The notes: generated by a model not told the origin, from the letters alone. Positions 24,780 to 40,399 are shown, numbered from the stretch's first letter. The stretch is 64,000 nt of DNA from Druceiella hillmani (GCA_039881145.1 JAYKKI010000007.1:38144501-38208500); one strand, 5' to 3'. A program made the numbers and translations.

Positions 24780-26060
24780 TCGAATGGAAGTCGTCCAACT
24801 TCTTTAATTAACGTAGAATAGTAATAAATAGTTCATGAATGCAAGATATTTTTAAACTATTTTCAAAACACGCCTCAAGCCCCGAGCAGGTGACTTACAG
24901 TTTTTTTAAACAGCAGTGTAGACAATAATTTAGAACCGTCAATTTCTCTTTCATCTAAAAAGCGAAGTAACAGAGTTTCATTGGCATAGAAACAAATTGT
25001 TTTCATACCAGTTCAGTGAGTTTCTACAGAGCATTTTAAAATATTGATTTTTTTGATCCTCGGTGAAAAATGGAAGAGAATATTTCCATAGTGTTTCCAC
25101 AACACCAGGATATATCTTCTATATAAATTTCCTACGTTTACACTTATTTTTAAAATGTTTAGTTTAGATAATTAACTCTATATGATATTAACATCTGACC
25201 TCGATATTTGAAAACTAACCGTTAAAGTGAATTTAATTGAAATAATATTATTGAAACCATCCTTTTTTTCTGAAAATATATCTCTCTGCTGTAAGAATCA
25301 CAACATAACTTTGTCCAAAAACCATCTCTCAGTTATTGTAATCAAATAATTTAAAAAATTTCAATCGTGTCCACAAAGCATTGGCAGTTAGCCCCTCCAA
25401 AATTCTCTTTCATGTATTTAATTGCTACTTTAATATTATTCAATTTATCTTGCCAATCGAAATCCTGACAAGCAAGATGTTTATTATTACAGTCTTAATT
25501 AAGTATATGAAGAAATTTGAATAAGCTACGAAAGTTATGTAGTCTTAAATTACAAAAAAAAAAATTATTTTCTTCAATTTTATGGATGTATGAATCTTAA
25601 AACATAGCACAATACTTTTATTTGTGTAATCAAGGAAAGTCACTCAGCTAGGTTGAAAATTTTTAAATATGATTTACAGAGAAATGGAATATTCTGATAA
25701 AATCATGATATATGATATATCGTTTATGTATTTATTTCAAGAAGTAGCATTATATTTATGTGTCGTTTGCAAATGAACGTAATTCCCATTAACTGAGCAT
25801 GATTAATTAGTCTAAGTCTAAAGAGTCAATATTACATATATTTTCAGATTAGGAAAAATACTGGCAAATTAATTGGCACTTACATTCGGATCATCTCTGA
25901 TTTTGAAAGGTATGAAAGAAACCCTCGCAATAGTTATAAATTGAAACGAAATAGATTAAGTTGAATATTTTTAACTTTCACCTCCATAGCGCCAAAATAT
26001 TGATTTGTTAATTAATATATTTAACAGTCTTGATTTCATTGCGGTAAAAATTGAAAAGGC
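24780..26060. repeat. Array block M5, unit U1
   Basis: Matches 38,330-40,000: GAATGGAAGTCGTCCAACTT (24,783) with 38,342; TTTTTAAACTATTTTCAAAA (24,849) with 38,392; ATTGTTCAATTTATCTTGCC-like sequence (25,436) with 39,240; GCAAATTAATTGGCACTTACATT (25,864) with 39,888. Its middle (25,315-25,535) is a distant relative of M8. Confidence 0.7.
24899..25118 (-). pseudogene. Exon-like fragment, unrecognised gene
   Basis: Read on the minus strand, an acceptor-like TATATAG precedes KIYPGVVETLWKYSLPFF; the frame continues through TEDQKNQYFKMLCRNSLNWY and ENNLFLCQ to a stop. After one stop and a frameshift it resumes as DGSKLLSTLLFKKT and ends at a good donor, ACT|GTAAGT (24,899/24,898). The 220-base piece is GC-richer and more protein-like than surrounding frames, and 11,529-11,766 is a homologous inverted copy with the same reading frame. 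I do not recognise the family. It sits about 250 bases downstream (minus direction) of an M8-like promoter/first-exon block at 25,370. Confidence 0.4.
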
Positions 26061-26379
26061 TACAATATATTGTTAGTCATCCAAGAATATTTCAGTCTAC
26101 CAAAATAAATCGTTGGTAGTCTACATAACAAGCAACTCGTAGTAGACTCATTGCAAAAAAAAATTAAAATGGTTGGTAACTAGAAAACATTTCACGATGC
26201 TGAGAGTGAGAGGTAAGTAATGCATAATTAAAAGAAATAATTCTTAAACATTGCATCCTTAGTTTATGCATTCATTATTGAAATAGAATTTGAAGAAAAA
26301 AATACATAAAAATATTATTATTAAAATCAATATCCAATAGTTTCTTCCAAAATAATTTTTTGTCAGAAAACGTCGAGTG
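26061..26379. other. Non-coding stretch
   Basis: Nothing supportable. Contains GTTGGTAACTAGAAAACATTTCACGATGCT, related to 40,160-40,190, so array homology continues here. Confidence 0.5.
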
Positions 26380-27500
26380 TGCTAGGTGCTTTTAAATTTT
26401 AAATAGCCAATTGTTTTTTGTCCATGACCCAACTGTTTATCCATATAATCTATAAAGTTTGTGAAAATAGTAACAGTGGAATATTTTGTATAATAACGTT
26501 AGTAAAAATTGTCGTTGAAAACTCTCAGTATGATTACATTTCAAAACTTTTCCTACATCGGTTATAATGCGTCTTTACACTTTTTGATAACATTAAGGAC
26601 CTCAAAGTCATGTGCTATGTTATATTTTTACAGTAGTTAATTCAAATAAACAGTCCGTATTTTCGGCACAACCTTATGTTTTTAACTTGTCTGTGATTTC
26701 GATTGAAAATTAATATCTTATAATCACATCTGTAAATTGGTTTTATATATTCCTAACATTTACAACGATAGCAGAAACAAAAATAATGACAACAGTTTTA
26801 TTATTGTGTTGATATCTTTGCTATCAACTGCAAAATATTGTCGATTAAACTTCGCCGACATTCAAACAACTACGCACATAAACACACGCACATTATTAAA
26901 CGCCCTTGTGAATAAACTTTTCAAAACTGATTATTCAAAATCAGTTTTTTTTATGATTTATATACGTATGTTTTTGGAGATATAGCAAAATAATTGACAG
27001 GGTTTTAAATCGCGAAAGGAAGTTTTAATGATGCATGATTTTAGGAATTTTTCAATATTTTCCAACTTTCTCAATATTTTTTTCGGTACTCGTAATAAAA
27101 AAAATTGAAATTTTATTGATATATATGAACCCAGGTTTTTTATTGAATAATATTAAAAAAGACCGACTTAGTTACCCACAATTTATATATGAACCAGAAG
27201 AGTTTCAAGTATGAAAACCCGAAATATGACATTTTTCTTTCAAGATGTAGAATGCATACTGAAGTATGTTTGTAGTACGAGCTTAATTAAGAATATACGA
27301 ATATTCGGAACGAAACATGTTGAATGTGAATATGAAATCAGATCACTGATTAGGCAGCAACTTCGGGGTAAGAGAAATATATAAGAATTCGTTTATTGTA
27401 TTATCACCAGCCTAACGAAGACTTTAAAGTACATACAAACTGCGTCGAGGACTACTGAATGCTGGATTTTAGGGTCGGAAAGCGAGAAGTTAGTTTTGGT
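26380..27500. repeat. Array block M6 and following spacer, unit U1
   Basis: ATAATGCGTCTTTACACTTT (26,565) matches 15,174 and 40,579; CATCTGTAAATTGGTTTTAT (26,727) matches 40,705; ATTATTAAACGCCCTTGTGAA (26,892) matches 40,866. Spacer homology to 41,320 on includes CAGATCACTGATTAGG (27,340). The 82-codon forward frame at 26,737-26,985 is not conserved in the other units and is rejected. Confidence 0.7.
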
Positions 27501-27607
27501 GGTTTTAGGAAAAATGTTTACATTGAACCTTTAGTTGGGTCCGATTTAAGCATTTGAAGGAATTCTAAATTATTTTTGTATATATGATAAAAACTAATTT
27601 GAAGAAT

Positions 27608-27609
27608 AA

Positions 27610-27650
<41 letters not shown>

Positions 27651-27651
27651 G
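27608..27651. repeat. (TA)n microsatellite
   Basis: TA tract with one TGTA interruption. Confidence 0.96.
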
Positions 27652-27719
27652 TATACGTCAGAGAAGACCTAACATGTAAATAAATAAAAATTATCATTAT
27701 TTTACTCTGATACATTTTT

Positions 27720-28200
27720 AACCCGCGCCTCCAATATTAATGGCAGTTAAGGTAAATTGAATTAAAATGTCTGCATTGAAAGGATCATTTGCTTCTTTTA
27801 AAATACGTTTTTTACAGCAAGAATTGCAACATAATTTCAACCTAAATTACCTCTTAGTTTCTTTTAAGCGAAAAATTTATAAAATTTTAACCGTTTCGCG
27901 AAGTTTAGCACAGCATTTTACAGCCCCTTTCGAACCTCTCTTTTATGTTCTTCGCTACTATTGAAACGAAAACATTATTAAAGATTGTTTACTAAGGCCG
28001 CCAATCGAAATACCGATAAACGAGTTCGTTATTATTATAGACTTTATTATAGGTACAGGAAAATGCAAACAACTTGCAAATACCACGCGATAGTCCCCTC
28101 AATGAACCCATTGTTTAGTTTCATTTTAGAAACTATACTTAAATTTTGCATTGCGTTTACAATTACGTACGACAAATCAATTATCGATTAATTTGTATTT
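27720..28200. repeat. Array block M8, unit U1
   Basis: CCCCTTTCGAACCTCTCTTT (27,925), TGAAACGAAAACATTATTAA (27,962) and TCGAAATACCGATAAACGAG (28,005) match U0 and U2. On the minus strand the TATA-like box is kept, but the first-exon ATG is ACG and the frame is broken. The forward 65- and 68-codon frames in this block are not conserved and are rejected. Confidence 0.75.
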
Positions 28201-29364
28201 ATTTAATTGATTGTAATTGTATTTATTTAATTGATTGTTATTAAATGTCAGCATATAAACATGGTTAATTTTACATAACTTGCCGAAATGTTTACGGCAT
28301 TCGCTATCTGAAGTACGCAAACGGGATCTGCAACGGTTTACCGCTTTTCATGTCATTTAGGTAGGTGACAATATGAAGTTATGCATTAGAACACATTAAG
28401 CAAAAATGAATAATAATTTTGTATCTAATGCTTACAAAGCTGCTGTTGTATTATAAAAATGGGTTGTTTTAAACTTTTTTCAATATTTAATACTTCATAA
28501 ATAATAAACACGCTACCCAAAATAATGGGCGGCATATTTATAAGAAATAAACATTCGTCAACCAATTATGGAAAGGTGGAGGTGTTTGTCCCGGAAAGCC
28601 ATTATTTTATGAAAAAATCAATTAAAACTTTGGTTCATCATATTCAAAAATTTGCTCTAGTTTTACTTTCAATTGTCTTTAAAATATCGTGTTTAGTGAT
28701 TTCAATTATAAGTTTATAAAAAAGTTTCTTATTATGTGTTAAACTATGTAAGATTCTAACTCAACCCGAAGGATAATAATTATTTTTACGAGTGTAAATT
28801 TACAAATCTATGCATAATTTTCTTTGCATGTAGTTATTATTGAATCTTGATTCCAAATTTTGGAGAATAATTAAACTTTAAAAAAAAATTATTGGTTGTT
28901 AAACAAAACCCGTGTCAGTTTCTTCAAAACTAATGTTTTGTATCAAACCACAACTACTTAATTTTAGAAATGTCAGTATATTTATCCGTGAATACAAAAC
29001 CAGACAAATGGAACCGAAAATTATTTTGAAACAAATATTTTGTATAATTAAATTTTATAGAGTGAATCTATTCAAGATATGATTTTGAGTTACAATAGCA
29101 ATATTGTATAGAATAAAAACTGGATGTCTACAAAATCATTATGGTAATAATAAAAACAATGATCAAATTATTTTGCAACTGCAACCCCCTGCATAAAAAT
29201 TAACTTCATTACAATTTAACGACTTTGCGTACACTAAGTCACTTTATTACAAAGTGTGCAATTTTCTCTCAAGTAAAGAATAATTTTATTAAAAAAAAAT
29301 TAAAAAGAAACAGAAACAAGTTTAGAAAAAAACTTTATATACTTTATGTCGCTGATTCACTTTT
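28201..29364. other. Spacer between U1 and U2
   Basis: AT-rich. A 64-codon forward frame (28,525-28,719) with no recognisable features. A short direct duplication GTATTTATTTAATTGATTGT lies at 28,194-28,240. No gene is supported. Confidence 0.5.
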
Positions 29365-30190
29365 CAACAGACTTTAAAAAAGAAGGAGGTTCTCAATTCG
29401 TCGGAACCTTTTTTTTTATGTATGTTCAGCGATAATTCGTTACCAAATTTACCCATTTTGACGATTATTTTATTTGAAAGAGGGGACTATAAGGATGGTG
29501 ATGTGTAAATATAATGATTATCTGAATATAAGATCGGAAAACGAACGATAGAACTCCTTAACGAATGGCAGTAAACCAACTATGTTTCAAGATATTTGCG
29601 ACGAGTAGTTGTTATTTTGCAAATTAATTACGCCACTTACGTCAGGGTCTGATGATAAGTTCTGGAGATGAACGATGGAACGTCTTAACGGATATTAATA
29701 AATCAAGTGTGATTAAAGATATTTGCTACTAGTTGTTACTTTATAAAATAACTATACCGTTGACTAGGTTAAGGTCTGATAATGAGTTCTGGAAATATAC
29801 AACGGAACTTCTTAACGGATGGTAGTAAATCAATCCGTAATTCAAGATATTAGCCATTGGCCGTCTTAATTTTGCAAAATAGCTTCACTATCGATCAGGT
29901 CAGGTTCTGATGATGAGTTATAAAGATTAATAATGCAATTCCTTAATAGATGGTAGTAAATCGATTGTGATTCAATATATATCCTACTGGTTAGTTGTTA
30001 CTTTAGTTATTACTTTACAAAATCTGATATTGGATTTCCGATATGGAGAACGGAACTTCTCAACGGCTAACAGCTAACCATTAGCGGCTAGTACTATCGG
30101 TTCATTTCTATGTGTAGTTGACAATTAAATCTAGACAAAGAGGAAATTATTTATATTAGCTTCTTTCGAAAACCGACTTCAAAAAAGGTA
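29365..30190 (+). mobile_element. Tandem-unit element bounded by GACTTCAAAAAAGG
   Basis: Opens near GACTTTAAAAAAGAAGGAGG followed by TTCTCAATTCGTCGG (29,368) and closes at AACCGACTTCAAAAAAGGTA (30,172), in direct orientation. Between them a unit of about 120 bases recurs four to five times, marked by GTCTGATGATGAGTTCTGGA (29,646 on), GGAAC.CCTTAACGGATGG and TAGTAAATCAA..GTGATTCAAGATAT. The opening phrase is a widespread dispersed repeat in insects (family knowledge); the class of its autonomous partner is not clear from sequence. Confidence 0.7.
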
Positions 30191-30200
30191 GGTACTAAAA

Positions 30201-30531
30201 AGTAAAAATAATTAATGCAAAATAAGACCCTACTTATTTGCAATAAATAACTAAGTTACTTATTTTTGTAGTTGATGTCAGCTCCGCCGTTTAACTTCAA
30301 CAAATGTCAAATTTTATATCTTAAACACTCTCTTTATGAACCTATATAGTATTGTGAGTACATTAGAAGTTATTGTTTTAAATTTACATTATAAATTACA
30401 TTAGATTATAATTTTGTTTAAGTTGGTTGATAGTGCTCCGACTTCAAAACTAGCTCCGACTTCAGAAATGAGTAACTTAGTTATTTATTGCAAATAAGTA
30501 GGTACCTATTTTGAGCTAACTATTTTTTACT
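30201..30531. mobile_element. MITE with ~65-bp inverted ends
   Basis: Left end 30,201-30,265 (with ACTTATTTGCAATAAATAAC then TAAGTTACTTATTT) recurs inverted at 30,466-30,531. The right arm is preceded by doubled GCTCCGACTTCA.AA motifs (30,435 and 30,453). No open frame. It lies directly beside the previous element and shares its CGACTTC words, so the two may be parts of one family. Confidence 0.75.
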
Positions 30532-31059
30532 GTCAAGTAATATTTTTAGAAATCTGTTTTTTATAAGATATTTTATTTCATTGAAAAATAATGGTTTAGT
30601 GAATCACCAGATTTATAATTTTTAGACCGTCTAGTTGTTACACAGTCTGTTACAGAAAGACCAATACCTAGGAAGCTGTAATTTGTTTCTGATATTCTAA
30701 ACAACCTACGTTTAAAAATGTATGCTGAAGATAAAATATTAAAAAGTGGTGAGTAAAAAAACCCAAATATTATTGGGAAATTAACGCTATTTTTATATTT
30801 CTGGAAGGCACGCTAGTTTAAACAACCAACATATTGCGAGTTCTACTCGTACTTAACAGTTTTATTTACAATTGTTTACTTTTACCTATCTTTAAATTAT
30901 TGTTTATATAGATAAAAAACCCGTTTCGTGTCCAAAAGCTTAAAAATACTATACGATACGAGTTATAATTTTTTTTAATACTAATACTTCAAAACCTTAA
31001 AAACAAAATTTTCTCTATTTGTTTCTCTCTTTTTTCTAAAATACCATTAATAATCTATT
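30532..31059. other. Non-coding stretch
   Basis: Nothing supportable. Confidence 0.5.
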
Positions 31060-32125
31060 TTTATCGATCTTTGATATATACCTGTGAAGTGTAGCACCGA
31101 CTTGTTTGCCTTTGTATAGACGACGCGAAATAATATTATACCATAGTGTCCGTTTAAATCGAACCCTAATCAATTCCAATCCTCATTGATAAACATGGGT
31201 AACTATGTAACTGCTAATCCCGATGCAGGAATAAATTTCCACACCAATACAAGCATAATACGCATAGTACAAGTTGCTAAGTTTCTTAAGAGATAGACGC
31301 TTAAAGGTTACTACATATATACCCATACTAGCATAAGGATACACATTTTAAAAAATATTGCGCTAATTGCAATTTTTAAGAATGATTAATAAATAAAATT
31401 TTCTTTCGTTTATAAATGTATCTTCGTTTATAATGTTTTCTTTGTTTATAGACGTATAAAAATAAATTCATTTTGTACTTTATTTCCAAGAGATTGTACG
31501 TAATTCCATGTATCGACCACGATCACTTTACGTAAATTTGCAAGTATTTTTCGGGTTTAGTAACCAAACACAGAATTCTCATAATTTAATCATGTAATTA
31601 TAAGTGTCCGTCACATCCTCCTAGTTTTTTTTTAGTTTTAGAGCCATCTCTATGAAATTTTGAAAGCATTTGCTTCAGATAAAGATATTAATTAACGAGT
31701 GATTTATTTTCCTTCATTTTCAGGTGTCGTATGTCTCATAGGGAAATGGGAATGAAAAAAGTATTAGCGTCCCCCATTGTGTGCGGTTTCGTCTGAATTT
31801 TCTTTAAATCATGTGTGGGATTAATTTACCAGTCTTAGTTTTTTAAACCCGTTTACGAAATATAAGCTTCAAAATCGTTTACAACATCCCCTTCCATTGC
31901 TAAACATGATATATAAACATCTGAAAACTATCTCGTCAATTGGTTTTGATGAATATTGTTTTAAAATGAATTTATTTTAAAGAATTCAACTTCATTGGTT
32001 TTAAAGTATCAAAATTAAGTACGCGGAAATAATGCAGATAAACTGGACGACTGAGCTTAATAGTATACTTAAGCTAAATTAATTTTGTTTTGCATTATGT
32101 AAGGTTAAAAAACTGAAGACGAATA

Positions 32126-32209
<84 letters not shown>

Positions 32210-32400
32210 GTTTGACATTTTGTGAAATAGTTACGGAACCTTTATTTACGCGTGTTCTGAATGGCACTGACCTGGTTTTCATCTAGTAATATTTGAGACC
32301 ATAATCACGCCAAAATCGCATACTAAGGAAATACTTATCAAGTCAAAGTCACACATTTTGAACTACATTTTATTCATTTACTCAAGTCAAATTCTTTTAG
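31060..32400. repeat. Array block M1, unit U2, with (TA)n(TG)n
   Basis: GTAACTGCTAATCCCGATGC (31,207), TTTCCAAGAGATTGTACGTAA (31,483), TTTGCAAGTATTTTTCGGGT (31,537) and TTCATCTAGTAATATTTGAGACC (32,278) match U0 and U3. A TA tract (32,125-32,186) followed by TG (32,187-32,208) interrupts it. The minus-strand frame at 32,079-32,282 is largely microsatellite translation. Confidence 0.7.
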
Positions 32401-32770
32401 TATCAATACGCATTCTTTTAATATCAATATGTATAACGGGTGTCAAGGTGCACACGATGCCGTCTCAACAGTACATGTATCTTAAGACTCTTTTTGCATT
32501 AATACATATACTACCGTCATAGTTAATTATTTAGCCGGATTTAATAGTGAATGAAAGTAAATTTGAAGATGTAATAACAAATCAAGAGGAAAATAATTAT
32601 CGAAGGAAAAATAGTTATTAAAAAAGCGGTTTATGAAAGACTGTTTAAATAAATTTACAAAATATACTTCTTCTATGCAAAATATATCATCTCAAAATTT
32701 ATGAGGGTACAAATCTCATAAAGGTAAAAAATTTAGCGAATAGATGCGAAAAAATATTTTAATAGAGATA
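32401..32770. other. Non-coding stretch
   Basis: Contains the small direct duplication CATTCTTTTAATATCAATA / ATTCTTTTAGTATCAATAC at about 32,390-32,430. Nothing else. Confidence 0.5.
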
Positions 32771-32894
32771 TATACAGTGAATATAAATCGTGATAGTATA
32801 CAGTGAATATAAATCGTGATAGTATACAGTGAATATAAATCGTGATAGTATACAGTGAATATAAATCGTGATAGTATACAGTGAATATAAATCG
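32771..32894 (+). repeat. 26-bp minisatellite, 4.8 copies
   Basis: Unit TATACAGTGAATATAAATCG plus TGATAG starts at 32,771, 32,797, 32,823, 32,849 and 32,875, identical in all copies. Two overlapping minus-strand open frames here merely translate it. Confidence 0.97.
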
Positions 32895-33876
32895 ATTCGT
32901 TCATGATATTTCGGATTGTGAAATCTAACAATTAAGATTCGCAAAGATAATCCATTGAAACGCTTAATATTTTACCTATCGTCCAAAAAATTATTGAAAC
33001 TTTTCCGAATCGTTCATCGAAATATTATGAAATATCTTTTAAAAATAAATTATCTAAAAATTCGGGAATTTGTGGTAGCATTTGTTCACTTGAAATTAAA
33101 TGACATTTTGATGGAAATTATCTTACGTTGCTGGAGTTCAACAATATTTGACTAAATGATAAATTCAAATAAATCCATACCGGCAATAAACCAATAGCAT
33201 TATTTAAGATGGTTGTTGGAGAGTGAACTAAGGAAGGTAATTAAATCTATTGAATTCACAGCAGCGAATTACATAATTATTTAGAAACTCCTTTGTGGAT
33301 GATATAATAATGTTTATTTGCCCATAACTTAGGGAAGAAGTGGAATATAACATGGAATATCTTTTTTTAAGCGAAATTTGAATTGAAATTTGAATTGAAC
33401 ACTATCCTTACTTAATCTGTGGCCATGGATGAAACGTTGGACTTCATAAAAAACAATAACGCAAGCAGCTCGCATCTGGTTCATTTAAAAAATAATAAAC
33501 ATAATGTTCCAGTCAAATAAACGTTAAAATATTTTAAATGTTCAAGTGAAAATAAATTTTCTCACAGTAACCTGCTTGTCATTTTCTACAAGAACACAGT
33601 TAAATGATCCTGATAAAAGAATAATGAAGCTTTTAAATTAAATTTATGCCGGAATTGTCTTCGGAGGGGCACAACCGTCATACGATATTCTCCTCGGCTC
33701 TTGTTAACATAAACGTATCACCGTATTGTTTGTGAATAATATAGACAAAACTTTTTAAAAATATAAACATAAATATGAATATATGTAAAGAACTGAAAAA
33801 GACGTTAATCTAACTCAATGAATTATAAAATAAGTGATGTAAAAAATATGCCGATACATACAAATCATTAAAATCG
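32895..33876. other. Non-coding stretch
   Basis: A 66-codon forward frame (32,955-33,155) has no recognisable features. Otherwise AT-rich and featureless. Confidence 0.5.
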
Positions 33877-33940
33877 ATTTTATTCACTAATATTAATGCA
33901 TCATCTTGTGTAATGATGCATTAATATTAGTGAATAAAAT
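33877..33940. repeat. Perfect 28-bp palindrome, 8-base loop
   Basis: Arms 33,877-33,904 and 33,913-33,940 (ATTTTATTCACTAATATTAA...) are exact reverse complements. Confidence 0.95.
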
Positions 33941-34363
33941 TAAGTTAAATTAAAGAGCCTTTGTTAAGAGATTTAAAATGCGAAAATAGAAATAATTAAA
34001 ATAGTTTAATGAGTTTGGTTTTCAAACGAATTGAAGACGCGTGATAATGAAAATATTAAATTCTGATTATTTAAATTGAATATGAGAAGCAATTAAATTG
34101 AATTGTTAAATTCCCAAAACTTTAATTTAGTTATATGCTTCATGATTTGTCAACAATCTCACTTTAGATGCAAATATTTTGTGTTTTATTTGAGCTAATT
34201 TACATCATATCGATGTAACCCCGTGACTACCCATTATGATAAAGGACAGAATTCCGTAGACGCAAGGAATGAATATCAGAATAATAATAGATATCTAGCA
34301 TCTAATCATCATCGGTAACTTTTACTAAAGTTTAATAATCTGGTTGTCTAAAAATAGAATAAT
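33941..34363. other. Non-coding stretch
   Basis: AT-rich; nothing supportable. Confidence 0.5.
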
Positions 34364-34594
34364 ATGCGTCCGCTTAAATGGAGAATGGGAAGGGCCGTAA
34401 GGCTGTTTTCTGAGACGACCTCTGTGGAGTCACTGAAAACACTAACTTCAAAACTAGCAGCAGCATCGACCGAAGGAACATCAAAAAGTCTGTCCCATAC
34501 CTATTACGCTGCTGGGCGTGGAGGATGTTTGCACACTCGTATAGGATACACCATGTGGTTCAGGTGCAACAAGAGGGGGGAGAAAACTTTATGA
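34364..34594 (+). CDS. 76-codon open frame in a GC-richer island, unknown
   Basis: Starts MRPLKWRMGRAVRLFSETTS and ends at a TGA at 34,594. The island (about 34,360-34,600) is clearly GC-richer than its surroundings and the frame uses Ser, Thr, Arg and Gly rather than the Ile/Lys/Asn of chance AT-rich frames. No signal peptide, membrane segment or motif is recognised. It does not recur in the other array units, so it may be a transposon or retrocopy scrap inserted in U2. Confidence 0.25.
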   Translation: MRPLKWRMGRAVRLFSETTSVESLKTLTSKLAAASTEGTSKSLSHTYYAAGRGGCLHTRIGYTMWFRCNKRGEKTL

Positions 34595-35099
34595 CATCTC
34601 GCTGAACTAGATATAACTTACTTAAAATCGTGATCTTCAATAATAGGAACAGCAAGAGATAAAAAATATAAACTTAACATTTTTACATGTTTAAATCTTA
34701 AACATACATTATATTTTATACCAAATAAAAAAACGTTGTTTGATATATATGCTTTAAGACATCCTATGTCCCAGAGTCCATCGCTTATTGAGAGCGGTAA
34801 CGATTAAAACGACCAATTGACCCTGGAAGCTTCCGAAGTGATCATTGCAAGATTATCTGTTATGACATACGTGTGATGTATCTAGTAGATGGTGTAAACC
34901 TCAGTAGGTATTGTTGGATCATTCCACTGATCCAAACCATACCAATTTAATAAAGATTTTTTTAAATAAAACTTCATTTAAATAATTATCATTCTAATTT
35001 TATTATATCAAAATAATAGAAACAAATCTTAGAGACAAATAATAAAATAAAGCAATTTTAATCGAAGACTAAAATATTTTTGTCCATCAAAAACGAAGA
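34595..35099. other. Non-coding stretch
   Basis: Second GC-richer patch at about 34,760-34,935 (TCCCAGAGTCCATCGC, GGAAGCTTCCGAAGTGATC) without a frame; possibly the other part of the same inserted element as the preceding open frame. Confidence 0.4.
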
Positions 35100-35461
35100 A
35101 AGGCCCAATTTCCCAATTCCGAGAGGAAAATATATGTATCTAATAGCTCTTGGAAACTCTCAAATAAAAAGAGCTATGTGATATTTTAAAGAATATATCT
35201 CAACCGGCAAAACATTTCGGATCAAAGTACCCACGGATTTTATAGTGCGATAGTTGCAAATATTTTAATATATTTATAGAGGCTAAATTACAGTCCAGGT
35301 ATTTAAAAACAGTGAATATAACGTTTATAAGTTACTTGAATGGATTATTGAAGGGAAAATCCCAGTAAAGGCATATTGCGGCACTTGTAAATAATAAAGT
35401 TTGGATTTTCGGATATTGTACCCAAATGTGCTCATAGAATTTGGGACATACAGTTTAGTGA

Positions 35462-35519
<58 letters not shown>

Positions 35520-35640
35520 TTTTTGTTAGTGTACTTAAACAGTTATTAATTATTAATTAGATATTATTAATTACCATATTCTCCAAGTCGGACGAAGGTT
35601 CTTCAAATGTTTGGATTACGATATACTCTTAGGTGATACC
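35100..35640. repeat. Array block M2, unit U2, with (TA)n
   Basis: ATATATCTCAACCGGC (35,204), TTGAAGGGAAAATCCCAGTAAA (35,350) and GGATATTGTACCCA (35,411) match 19,068-19,310. A TA tract at 35,466-35,513 is absent from the U1 copy. Confidence 0.7.
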
Positions 35641-36359
35641 GAATAATCCAATTTCTCAAACACGATTCATTTTGTTACTTGTGACAGAAAAAAACAGTGG
35701 TCATAAACTAGATCAACAACTTTATGAGAATAGAGTTCCGACTTAACCAGCACTAACGTTCTATCGAGGAGCAATTAAAATGCAATGAAGATGTTTAGTC
35801 TCCATTCAATACATGGATTGTGTGGGGAAATTAATTTATATTTATAGTACCTGATTTAGTAGATAATGAAATTCGTGTCGGATATTAGTTACACTAATAG
35901 TTTTCGTGTAATTTATTTTTAAACTTTTATAAAGTAATATTATTTTTTTAATTCGAATAAGGGGTCTCCGTTTATGTAATTCAATTTGTATTATTTTATT
36001 CGCTTAAAATATTTAGTTGTCTCCCGTTCATTTATTTTAAGCGATACATAACTTGTACAATGTTATTGATACATATATACTTTCTTTGTATTTAGGTAAC
36101 TTCCCCTTATTAAAATAAATTGCGAATATTTTATAAATCTGAAATAACAAATATTTACGAATCTGGGAAGTGTCTATGAAAAGCTACTCACACCAGCGTA
36201 CCTATTTCCGAGTTTTTAAATTGTGTGGAAAATCAAAATTTCGATATACATTTTAAATACTCAATGCAGTATCAATATTTCGTTAAAGTATTTTGCAGTT
36301 TCTGTAAGTATCTGCATTTAAACATATTTTTGTTAATTAGAAGCATACAAAAATATTTT
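35641..36359. other. Non-coding stretch within U2
   Basis: Nothing supportable. Its right end (36,350 on) is the empty site paralogous to the Helitron insertion point. Confidence 0.5.
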
Positions 36360-36847
36360 ATTAATAATAGCAACTACTGATGGAAAGTAATTAGTAGGAA
36401 AATGGACGGTTTTCATTCATTAACTAGATGAAGAGCTTAACTGGTTCATTTTACGTGCCGAATATTTAAGTAACCACCCTAGTTTCAGTATTCAACTCAT
36501 TATAGTAATTCGATTTCGCTCTTTAAACCAAAGTCATAATTTAAATATTTTTCAAATATTAACCTTTAAATCGCATTAACAATATTAATAATATTATATA
36601 TTTTGCCAAAACCTATAGTATTTAAAACCTAAAAAGTAAGAAGCTTGTAAATAATAAAATGATTTCTAAAATTAAACCCGAAACTTAACCTTTTCGCATC
36701 GCAAAATTTTCTTGTCCGGAAACAAAACAAAAACCCCATTCTCTACGCCTTCTAAAATTGTCTTTAGTTTTGTTCAAATAAATTACGGTAATTAATTAAT
36801 TAAATTAATCTTTATAATTGTAACCAGCTGGTAGGAAAATATTGTCT
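36360..36847. repeat. Array block M3, unit U2
   Basis: GCAACTACTGATGGAAAGTAATT (36,369), TATTCAACTCATTATAGTAA (36,489) and TTTCTAAAATTAAACCCGAA (36,662) match U1. Confidence 0.7.
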
Positions 36848-37052
36848 ATATTTCTTCGACTTCCTATTATTTGCCAAATTTTGAGGTTAAAATTTTCTTT
36901 TCTTTATTTCTTCGACTTCTTATTTGCCAAATTTTGAGGTTAAAAATTTATTTTCTTTATTTCTTCGACTTCCTATTATTTGCCCAATTTTGAGGTTAAA
37001 CATTTCTTTTCTTTATTTCTTTGACTTCCTATTATTTGCCCAATTTTGAGGT
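36848..37052 (+). repeat. ~55-bp tandem repeat, four units
   Basis: TATTTCTTCGACTTCCTATT (or a close variant) starts at 36,848, 36,905, 36,958 and 37,014, each followed by TTTGCC.AATTTTGAGGTT.A. The U1 counterpart near 22,010 (TATTTCTTCACTTTGCAATA then TTTGCCAAATTTTGTGGTGA) has one unit. Confidence 0.93.

Positions 37053-40399
<3,347 letters not shown>

Noticed and set aside
26737..26985. 82-codon forward frame in M6 of U1
   Set aside because: Paralogous M6 copies at 15.3 and 40.7 kb do not keep the frame.
32716..32944. Two overlapping minus-strand frames with repeating peptide units
   Set aside because: Both translate the 26-bp minisatellite; a period of 26 is not a multiple of three, so all frames stay open.
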